Shown piece after piece: positions 1 through 6,579 of a stretch of DNA of 7,548 bases. Both the position numbers and the translations under genes were made by a program. Origin of the DNA: Bacteroidales bacterium UBA2939 (GTDB lineage Bacteria > Bacteroidota > Bacteroidia > Bacteroidales > P3); contig DECD01000006.1 of assembly GCA_002349055.1 (NCBI GenBank), positions 1-7,548 on the forward strand. The letters run 5' to 3'. The notes beneath the pieces were generated by a model. It was not told the DNA's origin and searched no databases. It worked only from the letters and a program-made list of their open reading frames with translations. The first letter of the stretch is position 1; every line of letters starts with the position of its first letter.

Positions 1-4
1 ATTT

Positions 5-18
5 TTAGTGGACACTAA
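5..18. repeat. Short inverted repeat at window edge
   Basis: TTAGTG and CACTAA form a perfect 6-bp dyad separated by GA. It could be a protein-binding site or the end of an element lying to the left. The window begins only four bases before it, so neither can be tested here. Confidence 0.3.
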
Positions 19-166
19 TGATATGCATTTAATTAATAAAAACCACCCCACAAAACACATCCTTTTCTACGACCATCCCCCAAAAACATCCCTCCCGCAA
101 AATGGGGGCAAACTTTCTTAAAAAAGGTTAAAACACCGATTCACAACCCAACAAACACCCTATCAT

Positions 167-217
167 CTCCTACTGTGGTAGGAGTTGGTAAGGAGTTGGT
201 AGGGGTTTGGTAGGGAG
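167..217. repeat. G-rich imperfect tandem repeat with small hairpin
   Basis: Four imperfect 9-11 bp units starting GGTA lie in a row: 177-186, 187-197, 198-208 and 209-217. The general form is GGTAGGAGTT. The first unit overlaps a perfect 7-bp hairpin, CTCCTAC (167-173) and GTAGGAG (178-184), with a TGTG loop. The spaced GG/GGGG runs could in principle fold as a two-tier G-quadruplex, but this is inference. No coding function is visible. Confidence 0.6.
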
Positions 218-274
218 AAAGTACGGGTTTCACCCCTCCCGGACCCCTGCCCGTAGTTATCCAAATATGATAGT

Positions 275-311
275 AATAGCCCCTGGATTGTTTCGAACTC
301 CAGGGGCTATT
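275..311 (-). terminator. Probable intrinsic terminator of the large T9SS cargo gene
   Basis: A perfect 13-bp inverted repeat (275-287 with 299-311, core AGCCCCTGGA) encloses an 11-nt loop. It begins 22 bases beyond the stop codon of the minus-strand gene, which is the expected place for its terminator. The T-run is better on the plus strand (TTTT at 310-313) than on the minus strand, where the stem is followed by TATTACTATC. It may therefore act in both directions or also serve a convergent gene to the left. Confidence 0.7.
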
Positions 312-333
312 TTGATGAAGGGTTGGTGTGATT

Positions 334-3300
334 CTACCTCACGATGAGTTTGCGGGTGGAGGTGGTGGTGAGGGTGGAGGCGGTGAGGAAGTAGACGCCG
401 GCGGGGAGGGTGGTGATGTCGAGGGAGGAGGTCGATTGCTGCATCGTGAAGGTCTTGACGGTGCGACCGGAAGCGTCGCGGATGGTGACCGTCGCGCCAG
501 GAATCAGGCCGCTGAGGGTGACGCTGCCGTGGGCGGGGTTGGGAGTAATTAAGAATTGAGAATCAAGAATTGAGAATTGAGGATTTTCGATGCCGTCGAC
601 CTCGGTGGTGAAGTGCCGGACGGGGCTCCAGACGCTGGTCTTGCCTTCGTCGCAGAGGGTCATGACGTAGAGGTCGTAGGCGGTCTCGCTCTGCAAGCTG
701 TCGAGGAGGTAGGTCACCCGTCCCGCAGCCTGCGAGGGCACCGTCACCTGGGTTCCGAAGCCTTGGTTGAAGCCCACAGGGCCGTACTCGATGACCCACG
801 GGCCCTCGGTGGGAGCCGTCCACGAGACGGTGGCCGTATGGGCCGCGATGGCAGAGACCTCGACATCGGTGACCTCGGGACATGCGAGGGTGGTGAAGAA
901 GACGGGTTCGGTCACAATGGCGGTATAGCAGAGGGGGATGATGATGAAAGCGTAGTCGGTGCCCTGGTTGAGGCCGGTGAGGTGCACCCGGGGAGTGTCT
1001 GTCGTGATGGCGGTGTCGCTGTTGTTAACAAAGAGGTGGAGTATCCACGCCTCCTCGGGGCCGCGCGGCACCCAGCTAACAACGGCTGTGGTGAGGGTGA
1101 CGGAGTCGACCGCAATGGAGTCGACAGCCTGGCACGGCAGCTCGTGGTGGATGGTGTAGACAGAGAGGCTGTCGAGGGCGAAGATCAGCGTGGCTGAGGG
1201 GTACAGCGTGTCGTGGAAGAAGGTGAAGTAGAACTTGCCGGTGCCCAGCGGGAGGTCGAAGGTGTTGATTTCTATCGGCTGCATAACAATGCCACTCGAG
1301 ATGGCGGTGGCTGCGAGGCTGTCGTCGAAGAGCACCAGGCGGCTGCTCATTGTGTCGCCGAGGAAGGAGATCTGCATGCGCGTGGGGACCGGATGTGAGT
1401 GGTAGTGTTCGTCGGTGTAACGCTGGCTTGCATACACGTTGAAGGTGACGTGGACATCCTCTTCGTCAATGCGTAGCGTCGGCGTGGAGAAGGAGACGAG
1501 GCTGTCGCCCGAGTAAAGAGATCCATAAAGCAGCTGTCCCAGCTCACTAGACGAGCGCACCGCGGGTTCGCGGGAAGCCTGCTCAGTCAGCGTCCAGCAG
1601 GGTGGCAGCTTGTAGAGTTCGTATCTCTCGAAATCGTCGTTGTAAGGCAGCGACAGGGTGCCGCAGAGGGTGGTGAGGCTCACCTGCACGGGGAAGGTGG
1701 CGACGCTGTCGGCACATACCGCAGCCACCTGGAAAATGTAGTCGTAGGCGGGATAGAGGCCGTTGACGACGACGGTGTCGGAGTAGAAATCTGTGGGCAC
1801 GCCGAACGAGTAGAGGCGGTAGTGCCCCACACCGCGCGGGTCGTGAACGACAAGGGTGGCCGAGGTGTCGGTCACAGCGGCGACGGACACCGAGTCGGGA
1901 GCCAGACAGGGGAAATCAACCTTCAGTCTCAGGTCGTCAATCACAGGGCTCCACGACCAGGGGCCTCTGTAGAGGCCGAAGCGCAGGGCCACATGACGGC
2001 CGGGACCGCTATAGCTGCCGAGCGACACATGCTTCTTCTCCCACACGTCGGCCACCGTGGGGTAGACCGTCTGGACGGCGGTGAAGGTGGAGGTGTCGGC
2101 AGGGTCGGTCATCACGCCGACGGTCACCATATCGTGGTTGGCGTAAACCGACACTTTGAGCCAGAACTCGATGGCCAGGTCGCCGAGGCTGTCCACCTCG
2201 GGAAGGATGTAGTAGAAGGGCTGGCTGCTGTCACCCACATTGGGTGCAAGGGCCCTACCCGTGTCGCCGAGGTGATGGTTGGCAGTGGTGCGGTCGCCTC
2301 TGTTGTTGGGGTAATAGTAGTCGATGAAACGTGAGCAGGTGCCGATGCCGTCGTCGAAGTTCTCCTCGTAGGGCAATTCGGCATGGGAGAAGACGCCGCA
2401 GGCGGTGGTGACGGTGGTGGTGACGCGGGTGGAGAGGGTGCTGTCGGAGGGGCAGATGGTGGCGGCGGTGAGCTGGTAGCGTGTCGAGTGGTGCAAGCCG
2501 GTGATAGTGTAGGTGTAGCCGTTAACATCGGCGGAATCGACCTGCGTGCCGTCGCTCCACCAGAGGCGGTAGCGGCCCGCCGAGTCGTCGTCGGCAATGC
2601 TGACGCCGAGCGTCGTCAGGCCGATGCTGTCCACCGTCAGGCTGTCGGGATAGGCGCAGGAGGTGGAACGGAAGAGCGTAAAGTTGTCGACATAGACGAG
2701 CTTGAAGCTGTTGAGGCTGGTGAAGCGCAGCGCCAGACGCCCGTTGCCGATGCCGTAGAGGGGCTTTTCGTAGTAATCAAATTGGTCGAAATTGCGGTCA
2801 GCAAAGGGGACGGTATCGAACACGGTGAAGGTACTGCGGTCGGAACCGTCGACAATCACGCCGAGTTCCAGCAGGGCGTTTGACGAATCGGAGTTGTAAC
2901 CCATAACGTTGAGCGAGAACGACAGATCCTGGTAAGACATCGCCATCGGCGGCAGCACAACATAGGAACGGTTGGTGTCGCCCTGCCATATCTCGCCCTT
3001 CATGCACAGGCAGTGGTAGCCGAAGCCGTCGAAAACGGAGATGCCGCTGTAGGAGTCGGGACCCACAAGGAGCGTCCAGCAGTCACCGATGACGTCGTTG
3101 GACCAGTCATCGAAGTCCTCGTTCCAGGGGAGGGTTGCATTTCCGATACACTCGGTGGTGAAGTTCGCGGTGGCGGCATCGGTGAGGCCGTCGGCACAAT
3201 GGCGGCGCACGGTGACGACGTAGGTGCTGTCGGGGCTGAGGCCGGAGAAGGTGCACGAGGTGACGCCGGTGACGGTCTGGCTTTGCGTGCCGCAGGTGAC

Positions 3301-5157
3301 ATCATAGGAGACCACGGCGAAAGGCTCCTCCCACGACACTGTGAGTGCCGTCGAGGTGACTCCCGTGCAGAAAATCCTGGCTGGCGGCACACAGGAGTTG
3401 CGGGTGCGGAAGCTGGCGGTGACGGCAGCGCTCATGCCCTCGCCGCAGAGGGAGACGACCGTGACATTGTAGTCGCTGTTGAGCGTGAGGCCAGTGAAGT
3501 CAAACGTAGTGTCGGTAGTGGCATAGGTGACGGGCTGGCCGTTGCCCACGAGGGTGACGCGGTAGCTGCCGCTGTGCTCGGGGTCGGTCCAGCCGATGGT
3601 GGCCGAGGTATCGGTGATGTTGCTGAGAACCACATCCTCGACGGCGAGGCAACCCTGTGCCAAATGGACATCGATGTTGTCGACATAGAGGAAAGCCGAC
3701 AGGTCGGCGTTCTTGGTGAGACGGAAAGCGATGGTGTTGCCCTGGCCGTCGTAGCTGCCGAGACGCACGGTGCGGTCGGCCCAGACGTTGTCGGTCAGGC
3801 TCACCGCCTGCACGGGGGCGAAAGACTCCCAGTTGCCGGCCTCGTCAATCACACCCACTTCCATATAGCCGTCATCCACCATAGCCGAGAAAGAGACCTC
3901 GAGGTCGGCCACGCTGTCCATAGGCGGCAGCGACACCATCACGCTGGTATGGTCGTTGCCGGTAGACATCCTGAGGCAGCGCGAGGGTATTATGGAAGAA
4001 GCATTGCAGACAGTGGCGATGGCCGAGCGTCGCCAGCAACCCGGGTCGTAGAGGGATGCGCCCGTGCTGGGCGTGGCTTGGAAATCCTCGGCGAACGGCA
4101 GAACCGAATGGGGCATCGGCTCGCAGGGAGTCCAGAAGTCGAGGCTCTGCCACGAGCTGCTGTCGCTGCCGCAGTGCGACCTCAGGTAGACATAATAGTG
4201 TTTGTTGGAGAGGAGGTTGTCGATGATGTAAACCGAGTCGTTGGTCATAACGTCGACGTTGATGTCCAGATAGGAGTCAGCGTGGGGAAGGGTGTCGTAT
4301 GCAATCATGTAGGTGCAACCGCTTACGCTGTTGGGTGTCCACGTCAGGGTGGCCGAGGTGGGCATGAGGTCGGTGACGCGGATGTTGATCGGCCGCGGAC
4401 AGGGAGGGTCGGGACGCTCGTAGGTCACCACCAGGCCGCTGTCGGGCAGACCCAGGCAGAACGTGGGATTGATATAGCCGTTGACACCTGAGATTCCCGT
4501 CGGCGAGAGGGCCGTCGGCGCATCCCACGAACCCATGAGAATCACACGCTCGTCGACCCCCTTGGCCACCATCATGAAGGTGAAAGAGGTGTCGGCACTG
4601 TTGTTCTCCAAGTGGCCATAGTGGACCGAGACGTTGCCGTTGGCATAAAGCCGTATCTGGTAGTTGAAGTTGTCGTTGTTGCCTTGATAATGTTGCACAT
4701 GCTGGAACTCCACCACCAGCACCTGCTCGCCGTCGGTGTCGGTCTCCGTCTGCCAGTAGCAGGCCGAGTTGCCCGCGGGCATCTGGCCGTCTCTCAGCAG
4801 GAAAGGCACAATGGCGTAATAATGGTAAGAAGCATTGTAGTAGTTGTAGGCATTGTCGTAGCCATTCGGCGGGTTTCCGGAGGGGATGCTCTGTCGGTCG
4901 AGGACGATGTGGCCGTCGGCACGCGCCAGCACCTGGGTGCCCTGGGCCACGAGGTGTTCGCCAAAGGGGAAGTCGAACGGCAGCGCAAAGGTCTGCCACC
5001 CCATGTCGCCCACCACAGAGGTGAGCTGCGTGCCCGTCGAGGCGATGGAGACATACGGCTCGTTGTTCGTGCTCACCATGTAGGTGTTCAATTTCTGCGC
5101 CCTCGCCCCAACGGCGAACAGTAGCGCAATTGCCAGTAATAGTGTTATTCTTTTCAT
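334..5157 (-). CDS. Large T9SS-exported multidomain protein (FN3 and choice-of-anchor-J-like modules, type A sorting domain)
   Basis: This encodes a 1607-residue protein. The start is placed at the ATG of MKRITLLLAIALLF, a clear signal peptide with likely cleavage after ARA (about residue 20); the frame stays open another 54 codons upstream, but that extension is charged and would bury the signal peptide. After the leader comes an N-terminal beta domain (about 22-248) with the F-x-FPFGE and NGYI-type patterns common in T9SS cargo. Fibronectin-III-like modules follow at about 251-345, 503-587, 588-668, 833-918, 1084-1165, 1341-1424 and 1425-1518; they share (T)DTSAT(L/I) strands and Y-x-V-x-V strands ending in a Cys. 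Between them sit four jelly-roll modules at about 353-500, 676-830, 927-1082 and 1169-1337. Each opens LP(F/W/Y)xx(D/N)F and three of the four close near a (V/I)D(N/D) strand, as in choice-of-anchor J domains. Residues 1537-1607 form the sorting domain (PNPA, DASGRTVKT, LPAGVYFLTA, KLIVR). I infer an adhesin-like or structural surface protein. No catalytic motif is visible, so the substrate is unknown. Confidence 0.93.
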   Translation of the reverse strand: MKRITLLLAIALLFAVGARAQKLNTYMVSTNNEPYVSIASTGTQLTSVVGDMGWQTFALPFDFPFGEHLVAQGTQVLARADGHIVLDRQSIPSGNPPNGYDNAYNYYNASYHYYAIVPFLLRDGQMPAGNSACYWQTETDTDGEQVLVVEFQHVQHYQGNNDNFNYQIRLYANGNVSVHYGHLENNSADTSFTFMMVAKGVDERVILMGSWDAPTALSPTGISGVNGYINPTFCLGLPDSGLVVTYERPDPPCPRPINIRVTDLMPTSATLTWTPNSVSGCTYMIAYDTLPHADSYLDINVDVMTNDSVYIIDNLLSNKHYYVYLRSHCGSDSSSWQSLDFWTPCEPMPHSVLPFAEDFQATPSTGASLYDPGCWRRSAIATVCNASSIIPSRCLRMSTGNDHTSVMVSLPPMDSVADLEVSFSAMVDDGYMEVGVIDEAGNWESFAPVQAVSLTDNVWADRTVRLGSYDGQGNTIAFRLTKNADLSAFLYVDNIDVHLAQGCLAVEDVVLSNITDTSATIGWTDPEHSGSYRVTLVGNGQPVTYATTDTTFDFTGLTLNSDYNVTVVSLCGEGMSAAVTASFRTRNSCVPPARIFCTGVTSTALTVSWEEPFAVVSYDVTCGTQSQTVTGVTSCTFSGLSPDSTYVVTVRRHCADGLTDAATANFTTECIGNATLPWNEDFDDWSNDVIGDCWTLLVGPDSYSGISVFDGFGYHCLCMKGEIWQGDTNRSYVVLPPMAMSYQDLSFSLNVMGYNSDSSNALLELGVIVDGSDRSTFTVFDTVPFADRNFDQFDYYEKPLYGIGNGRLALRFTSLNSFKLVYVDNFTLFRSTSCAYPDSLTVDSIGLTTLGVSIADDDSAGRYRLWWSDGTQVDSADVNGYTYTITGLHHSTRYQLTAATICPSDSTLSTRVTTTVTTACGVFSHAELPYEENFDDGIGTCSRFIDYYYPNNRGDRTTANHHLGDTGRALAPNVGDSSQPFYYILPEVDSLGDLAIEFWLKVSVYANHDMVTVGVMTDPADTSTFTAVQTVYPTVADVWEKKHVSLGSYSGPGRHVALRFGLYRGPWSWSPVIDDLRLKVDFPCLAPDSVSVAAVTDTSATLVVHDPRGVGHYRLYSFGVPTDFYSDTVVVNGLYPAYDYIFQVAAVCADSVATFPVQVSLTTLCGTLSLPYNDDFERYELYKLPPCWTLTEQASREPAVRSSSELGQLLYGSLYSGDSLVSFSTPTLRIDEEDVHVTFNVYASQRYTDEHYHSHPVPTRMQISFLGDTMSSRLVLFDDSLAATAISSGIVMQPIEINTFDLPLGTGKFYFTFFHDTLYPSATLIFALDSLSVYTIHHELPCQAVDSIAVDSVTLTTAVVSWVPRGPEEAWILHLFVNNSDTAITTDTPRVHLTGLNQGTDYAFIIIPLCYTAIVTEPVFFTTLACPEVTDVEVSAIAAHTATVSWTAPTEGPWVIEYGPVGFNQGFGTQVTVPSQAAGRVTYLLDSLQSETAYDLYVMTLCDEGKTSVWSPVRHFTTEVDGIENPQFSILDSQFLITPNPAHGSVTLSGLIPGATVTIRDASGRTVKTFTMQQSTSSLDITTLPAGVYFLTASTLTTTSTRKLIVR
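547..581. repeat. 7-bp tandem repeat inside the coding sequence (T9SS linker)
   Basis: Five consecutive 7-bp units occur here: AATTAAG, AATTGAG, AATCAAG, AATTGAG, AATTGAG. The tract lies in frame within the large minus-strand gene and encodes residues 1526-1537 (around PQFSILDSQFLI), the linker between the last FN3-like module and the sorting domain. Three units make 21 bp, so a change of three units keeps the reading frame while a change of one does not. From memory, similar AATTGAG-type runs and NSQFSIL-type linkers recur in Bacteroidales genomes; I could not check this. Confidence 0.85.
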
Positions 5158-5432
5158 TTTATATTTTGTGTTTAATGTTTTCTCTTGGCGTTGCCGTCGA
5201 CATCCTGCCCTCATTCTTCTCCCGCTTCTGCTATAAAGAGTGCAAAGAGGCGTTTTTGGCTCACATTTTAACATTTTTTTCGCTTCGCCCTTCACCAATA
5301 TAGACACCGTTTTGCCCATGAAATTTCACCGCGGATAAAAAAATGTTAAATTTTCACCGCGGCACAATTTTTTTTCAACAAGGGAGTTATTATAGGTGAA
5401 AATAATTGATTGTTCAACATATAAAGGCGCTT
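5158..5432. promoter_or_regulatory. Divergent intergenic region between T9SS cargo gene and 41-codon gene
   Basis: This region must carry the start signals of the minus-strand cargo gene and of the plus-strand small gene. Immediately upstream of the cargo ATG the minus strand reads as an A-rich leader (ACACAAAATATAAA), typical of Bacteroidota, with no Shine-Dalgarno. The minus strand contains TATATTGG (5297-5304), one mismatch from the Bacteroides -7 consensus TAnnTTTG, but a well-placed -33 TTTG is not evident, so no promoter is called. TTCACC occurs at 5291-5296, 5325-5330 and 5353-5358, and inverted at 5395-5400. The motif AATGTTAAA occurs on the minus strand at 5266-5275 (as AATGTTAAAA) and on the plus strand at 5342-5350. 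Confidence 0.5.
5321..5362. repeat. Direct repeat of TTCACCGCGG
   Basis: Two copies, 5325-5334 and 5353-5362, start exactly 28 bp apart. Each is preceded by an A/T run (AAAT or AAATT), giving near-identical 14-15 bp units, AAATTTCACCGCGG and AAATTTTCACCGCGG. The second unit also forms a perfect 9-bp inverted pair with GGTGAAAAT at 5395-5403. Position between divergent genes suggests an operator, but the regulator is unknown. Confidence 0.6.
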
Positions 5433-5558
5433 ATGAAGGACGAAACAAGTACGCTTATTCAACCCTCGGAGCAAATACTCCAGAACATCATGAGTTTTGC
5501 CCGGTGCTGCCAAAATGTTGAGGTGGGAGGAATAAAGATGAGACTCTTTCTCAACTAA
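5433..5558 (+). CDS. 41-residue small protein or leader peptide
   Basis: An ATG-to-TAA frame encodes 41 residues starting MKDETSTLIQPSEQIL, then a NIMSFARCCQ segment and a KMRLFLN end. Support for a real gene is contextual. The frame stops 19 bases before a strong intrinsic terminator on the same strand. It is preceded by an AT-rich leader and has its own upstream region with repeated TTCACC boxes. From memory, short Bacteroidales proteins of about 40-50 residues with a PSE-x-x-L-x-NIL-x-FA pattern and a terminal LN are common hypotheticals, and this one resembles them; that is unverified. There is no signal peptide or membrane segment, and two adjacent Cys residues (25-26) are notable. It could be a stand-alone microprotein or the coding part of an attenuated leader for the sigma operon that begins 212 bases after the stop. 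Confidence 0.7.
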   Translation: MKDETSTLIQPSEQILQNIMSFARCCQNVEVGGIKMRLFLN

Positions 5559-5577
5559 TACGAGAGCAGCGACAAAG

Positions 5578-5616
5578 AAAGCGGGGTCCCCTTGGTAGAG
5601 GACTCCGCTTTTTTTT
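5578..5616 (+). terminator. Intrinsic terminator after the 41-codon gene
   Basis: A 12-bp stem (AAAGCGGGGTCC at 5578-5589 with GGACTCCGCTTT at 5600-5611, one G-U pair) encloses a 10-nt loop. An unbroken run of eight T follows at 5609-5616. This is a textbook Rho-independent terminator. It separates the small gene from the sigma factor operon, so the operon needs its own promoter or read-through of this hairpin. Confidence 0.92.
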
Positions 5617-5770
5617 GTCCTCTCCCTCCCCTACCCTGCCACCTGTATCAGGCTGTTGCAAACGGCGCATCTTGAGTCCCGAATGTTAAAATTTATTAAA
5701 AACACACCCCTTTTGAAGTGATTTCTGCTTTTTGGTGGTTAAATATATAACAAGAGGGAAAAAAACAGCC
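5617..5770 (+). promoter_or_regulatory. Probable promoter and leader region of the sigma operon
   Basis: This gap lies between the terminator and the GTG start. Its left part is pyrimidine-rich (CTCTCCCTCCCCTACCC). Its right part is AT-rich, with AATGTTAAAA at 5682-5691, the same motif seen twice upstream of the divergent genes, and TAAATATATAA shortly before the start. TTTTG occurs at 5711-5715, but I find no clean TAnnTTTG at the proper distance, so the exact promoter is not placed. Just before the start is AAGAGGGAAAAAAACAGCC; the GAGGG is 12 bases from the GTG, a weak ribosome-site candidate. Confidence 0.4.
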
Positions 5771-6280
5771 GTGAATAACGACAACGACATAAAGGCGGCA
5801 TTCGGCCATTTGATAACACGCTACAACGGGTTGATCCAGCGGTTGTGCTGGCTCCATTCGGGTGGCAACGGCGACCGTTTCTTGCTCTTGCTGGATGACT
5901 GCCGTCTGGCCCTCTGGCGCCGCCAAGGGGCCATTCGGCGAGATGCCACCGAGTGGCAGGTGCGGCGGTGGGTAATCTATCAGTGCCACAGCGTGTTCTC
6001 GCACCACCACCGCCGCCGGAAGCGCAGCTGGATTCTGCTGGACGACAACCTGGCCGACCTGCTGCCCGATTCGCGGGACGACGGCCTGCGCGAACTGGTG
6101 GAGGAACTGGCCGAAGACCTCAACAAGCGCGAGCGCATGGTATTGGCGCTCATCCTCGAGGGCTACACGACAAAAGAGATAGCCGCGAAAATGAATTTGA
6201 AAAACAAAGGTGTAGAAACGCTCCGTTTCAGGATGATAAAAAAAATGAGAGAGACATGCAAAAGAAAAAACCTTATGTAA
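5771..6280 (+). CDS. ECF-like RNA polymerase sigma factor (sigma-70 family)
   Basis: The protein has 169 residues, a usual size for an ECF sigma factor. The start is a GTG giving MNNDNDIKAAF. An in-frame TTG at 5732 would add 13 residues without a family-like beginning, and the next Met is residue 123, inside region 4. Residues about 11-51 resemble region 2 (RYNGLIQRLCWL, LLLDDCRLALWRR), followed by a basic stretch to about 86 (WVIYQCHSVFSHHHRRRKR). An acidic linker lies at about 90-116. Residues about 117-165 are region 4 with a helix-turn-helix (KRERMVLALILEGYTTKEIAAKM split across it, then a recognition helix through GVETLRFRMIKKM). Region 2 is divergent and His/Arg-rich, so promoter opening should be checked. 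The gene overlaps the next by 25 bases, which suggests translational coupling and a functional partnership. The target promoters are unknown. Confidence 0.85.
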   Translation: MNNDNDIKAAFGHLITRYNGLIQRLCWLHSGGNGDRFLLLLDDCRLALWRRQGAIRRDATEWQVRRWVIYQCHSVFSHHHRRRKRSWILLDDNLADLLPDSRDDGLRELVEELAEDLNKRERMVLALILEGYTTKEIAAKMNLKNKGVETLRFRMIKKMRETCKRKNLM

Positions 6281-6579
6281 AGGATGAGGAACTCTGGCGG
6301 CTGATAGAGGATGCTGCCCGACGACGACGCCAGAATGACAGGCAATGGCCCGAGGTCTATCGCGCAACGGTGCAGCCCCTGGCAGAGGACGACCGCAAGT
6401 GGCTCGGACGACACCTGGAGGCCGCGCTCGACCGACGGCTCTACACGAGAACGGTCCTCTCGATGGCTCTGGTCATTGCGGGCTGCTGGTGGCTGTCGCC
6501 GACACCCGACCACCGGATTGCCGAAGGGGTCACCTACGAAGAGGTGGTGGCGATAAACAACCAGATGCTAAAGCGATGA
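6256..6579 (+). CDS. Small single-pass membrane protein, candidate partner of the sigma factor
   Basis: The protein has 107 residues starting MQKKKPYVKDEELW. Its ATG lies inside the 3' end of the sigma gene in another frame. Residues 1-63 form a charged, probably helical cytoplasmic part (EELWRLIEDAARRRR, WPEVYRATVQ, DDRKWLGRHLEAALDRR). One hydrophobic segment at about 66-82 (VLSMALVIAGCWWL) is followed by a short external tail (RIAEGVTYEEVVAINNQ). The positive charges before the segment predict N-in, C-out. The position right after a sigma gene, the overlap, and a soluble N-terminal part plus one membrane span are what an anti-sigma factor would look like. However, it is far shorter than FecR-type proteins (about 300 residues) and shows no zinc-binding anti-sigma motif (HxxxCxxC). 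Function is inferred from context only. Confidence 0.75.
   Translation: MQKKKPYVKDEELWRLIEDAARRRRQNDRQWPEVYRATVQPLAEDDRKWLGRHLEAALDRRLYTRTVLSMALVIAGCWWLSPTPDHRIAEGVTYEEVVAINNQMLKR

Larger units (their letters stand above)
1..274. other. Noncoding left flank
   Basis: I see no convincing gene here on either strand. The plus strand is A- and C-rich with several CCCC/CCCTCCC runs, then becomes G-rich at about 177-217. It contains a short dyad at 5-18 and a G-rich tandem repeat (separate entries). A further six-base inverted pair, TACGGG at 222-227 and CCCGTA at 250-255, encloses a C-rich loop and is too weak to call. The stretch lies downstream of the large minus-strand gene, so it is probably a 3' intergenic region. 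What lies to its left is outside the window. Confidence 0.6.

Noticed and set aside
3013..4491. 492-codon plus-strand open frame opposite the large gene
   Set aside because: It lies wholly antisense to a well-supported T9SS cargo gene. Its translation is Gly/Val/Ala/Asp/Arg-rich without domains, as expected from a GC-rich complement of FN3 coding sequence.
5158..5319. 54-codon upstream extension of the large gene (start at 5319)
   Set aside because: The sequence from 5157 is a complete signal peptide. The extension is basic and Cys/Arg-rich and would place the signal peptide internally.
5401..5580. Riboswitch or structured RNA ahead of the terminator at 5578
   Set aside because: The stretch contains an ATG-to-stop frame that accounts for most of it, and I could not find paired helices beyond a 4-bp GGAG/CTCC stem.
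5732..5770. TTG start for the sigma factor
   Set aside because: The 13 added residues (MVVKYITRGKKTA) have no family counterpart, and the DNA there looks like an AT-rich leader. GTG 5771 gives a standard ECF-like N-terminus.
5696..6367. 223-codon minus-strand frame opposite the sigma gene
   Set aside because: The plus-strand frame has a recognisable sigma region 4 and coupled neighbours. The antisense frame shows no motif and extends past the sigma gene on both sides.
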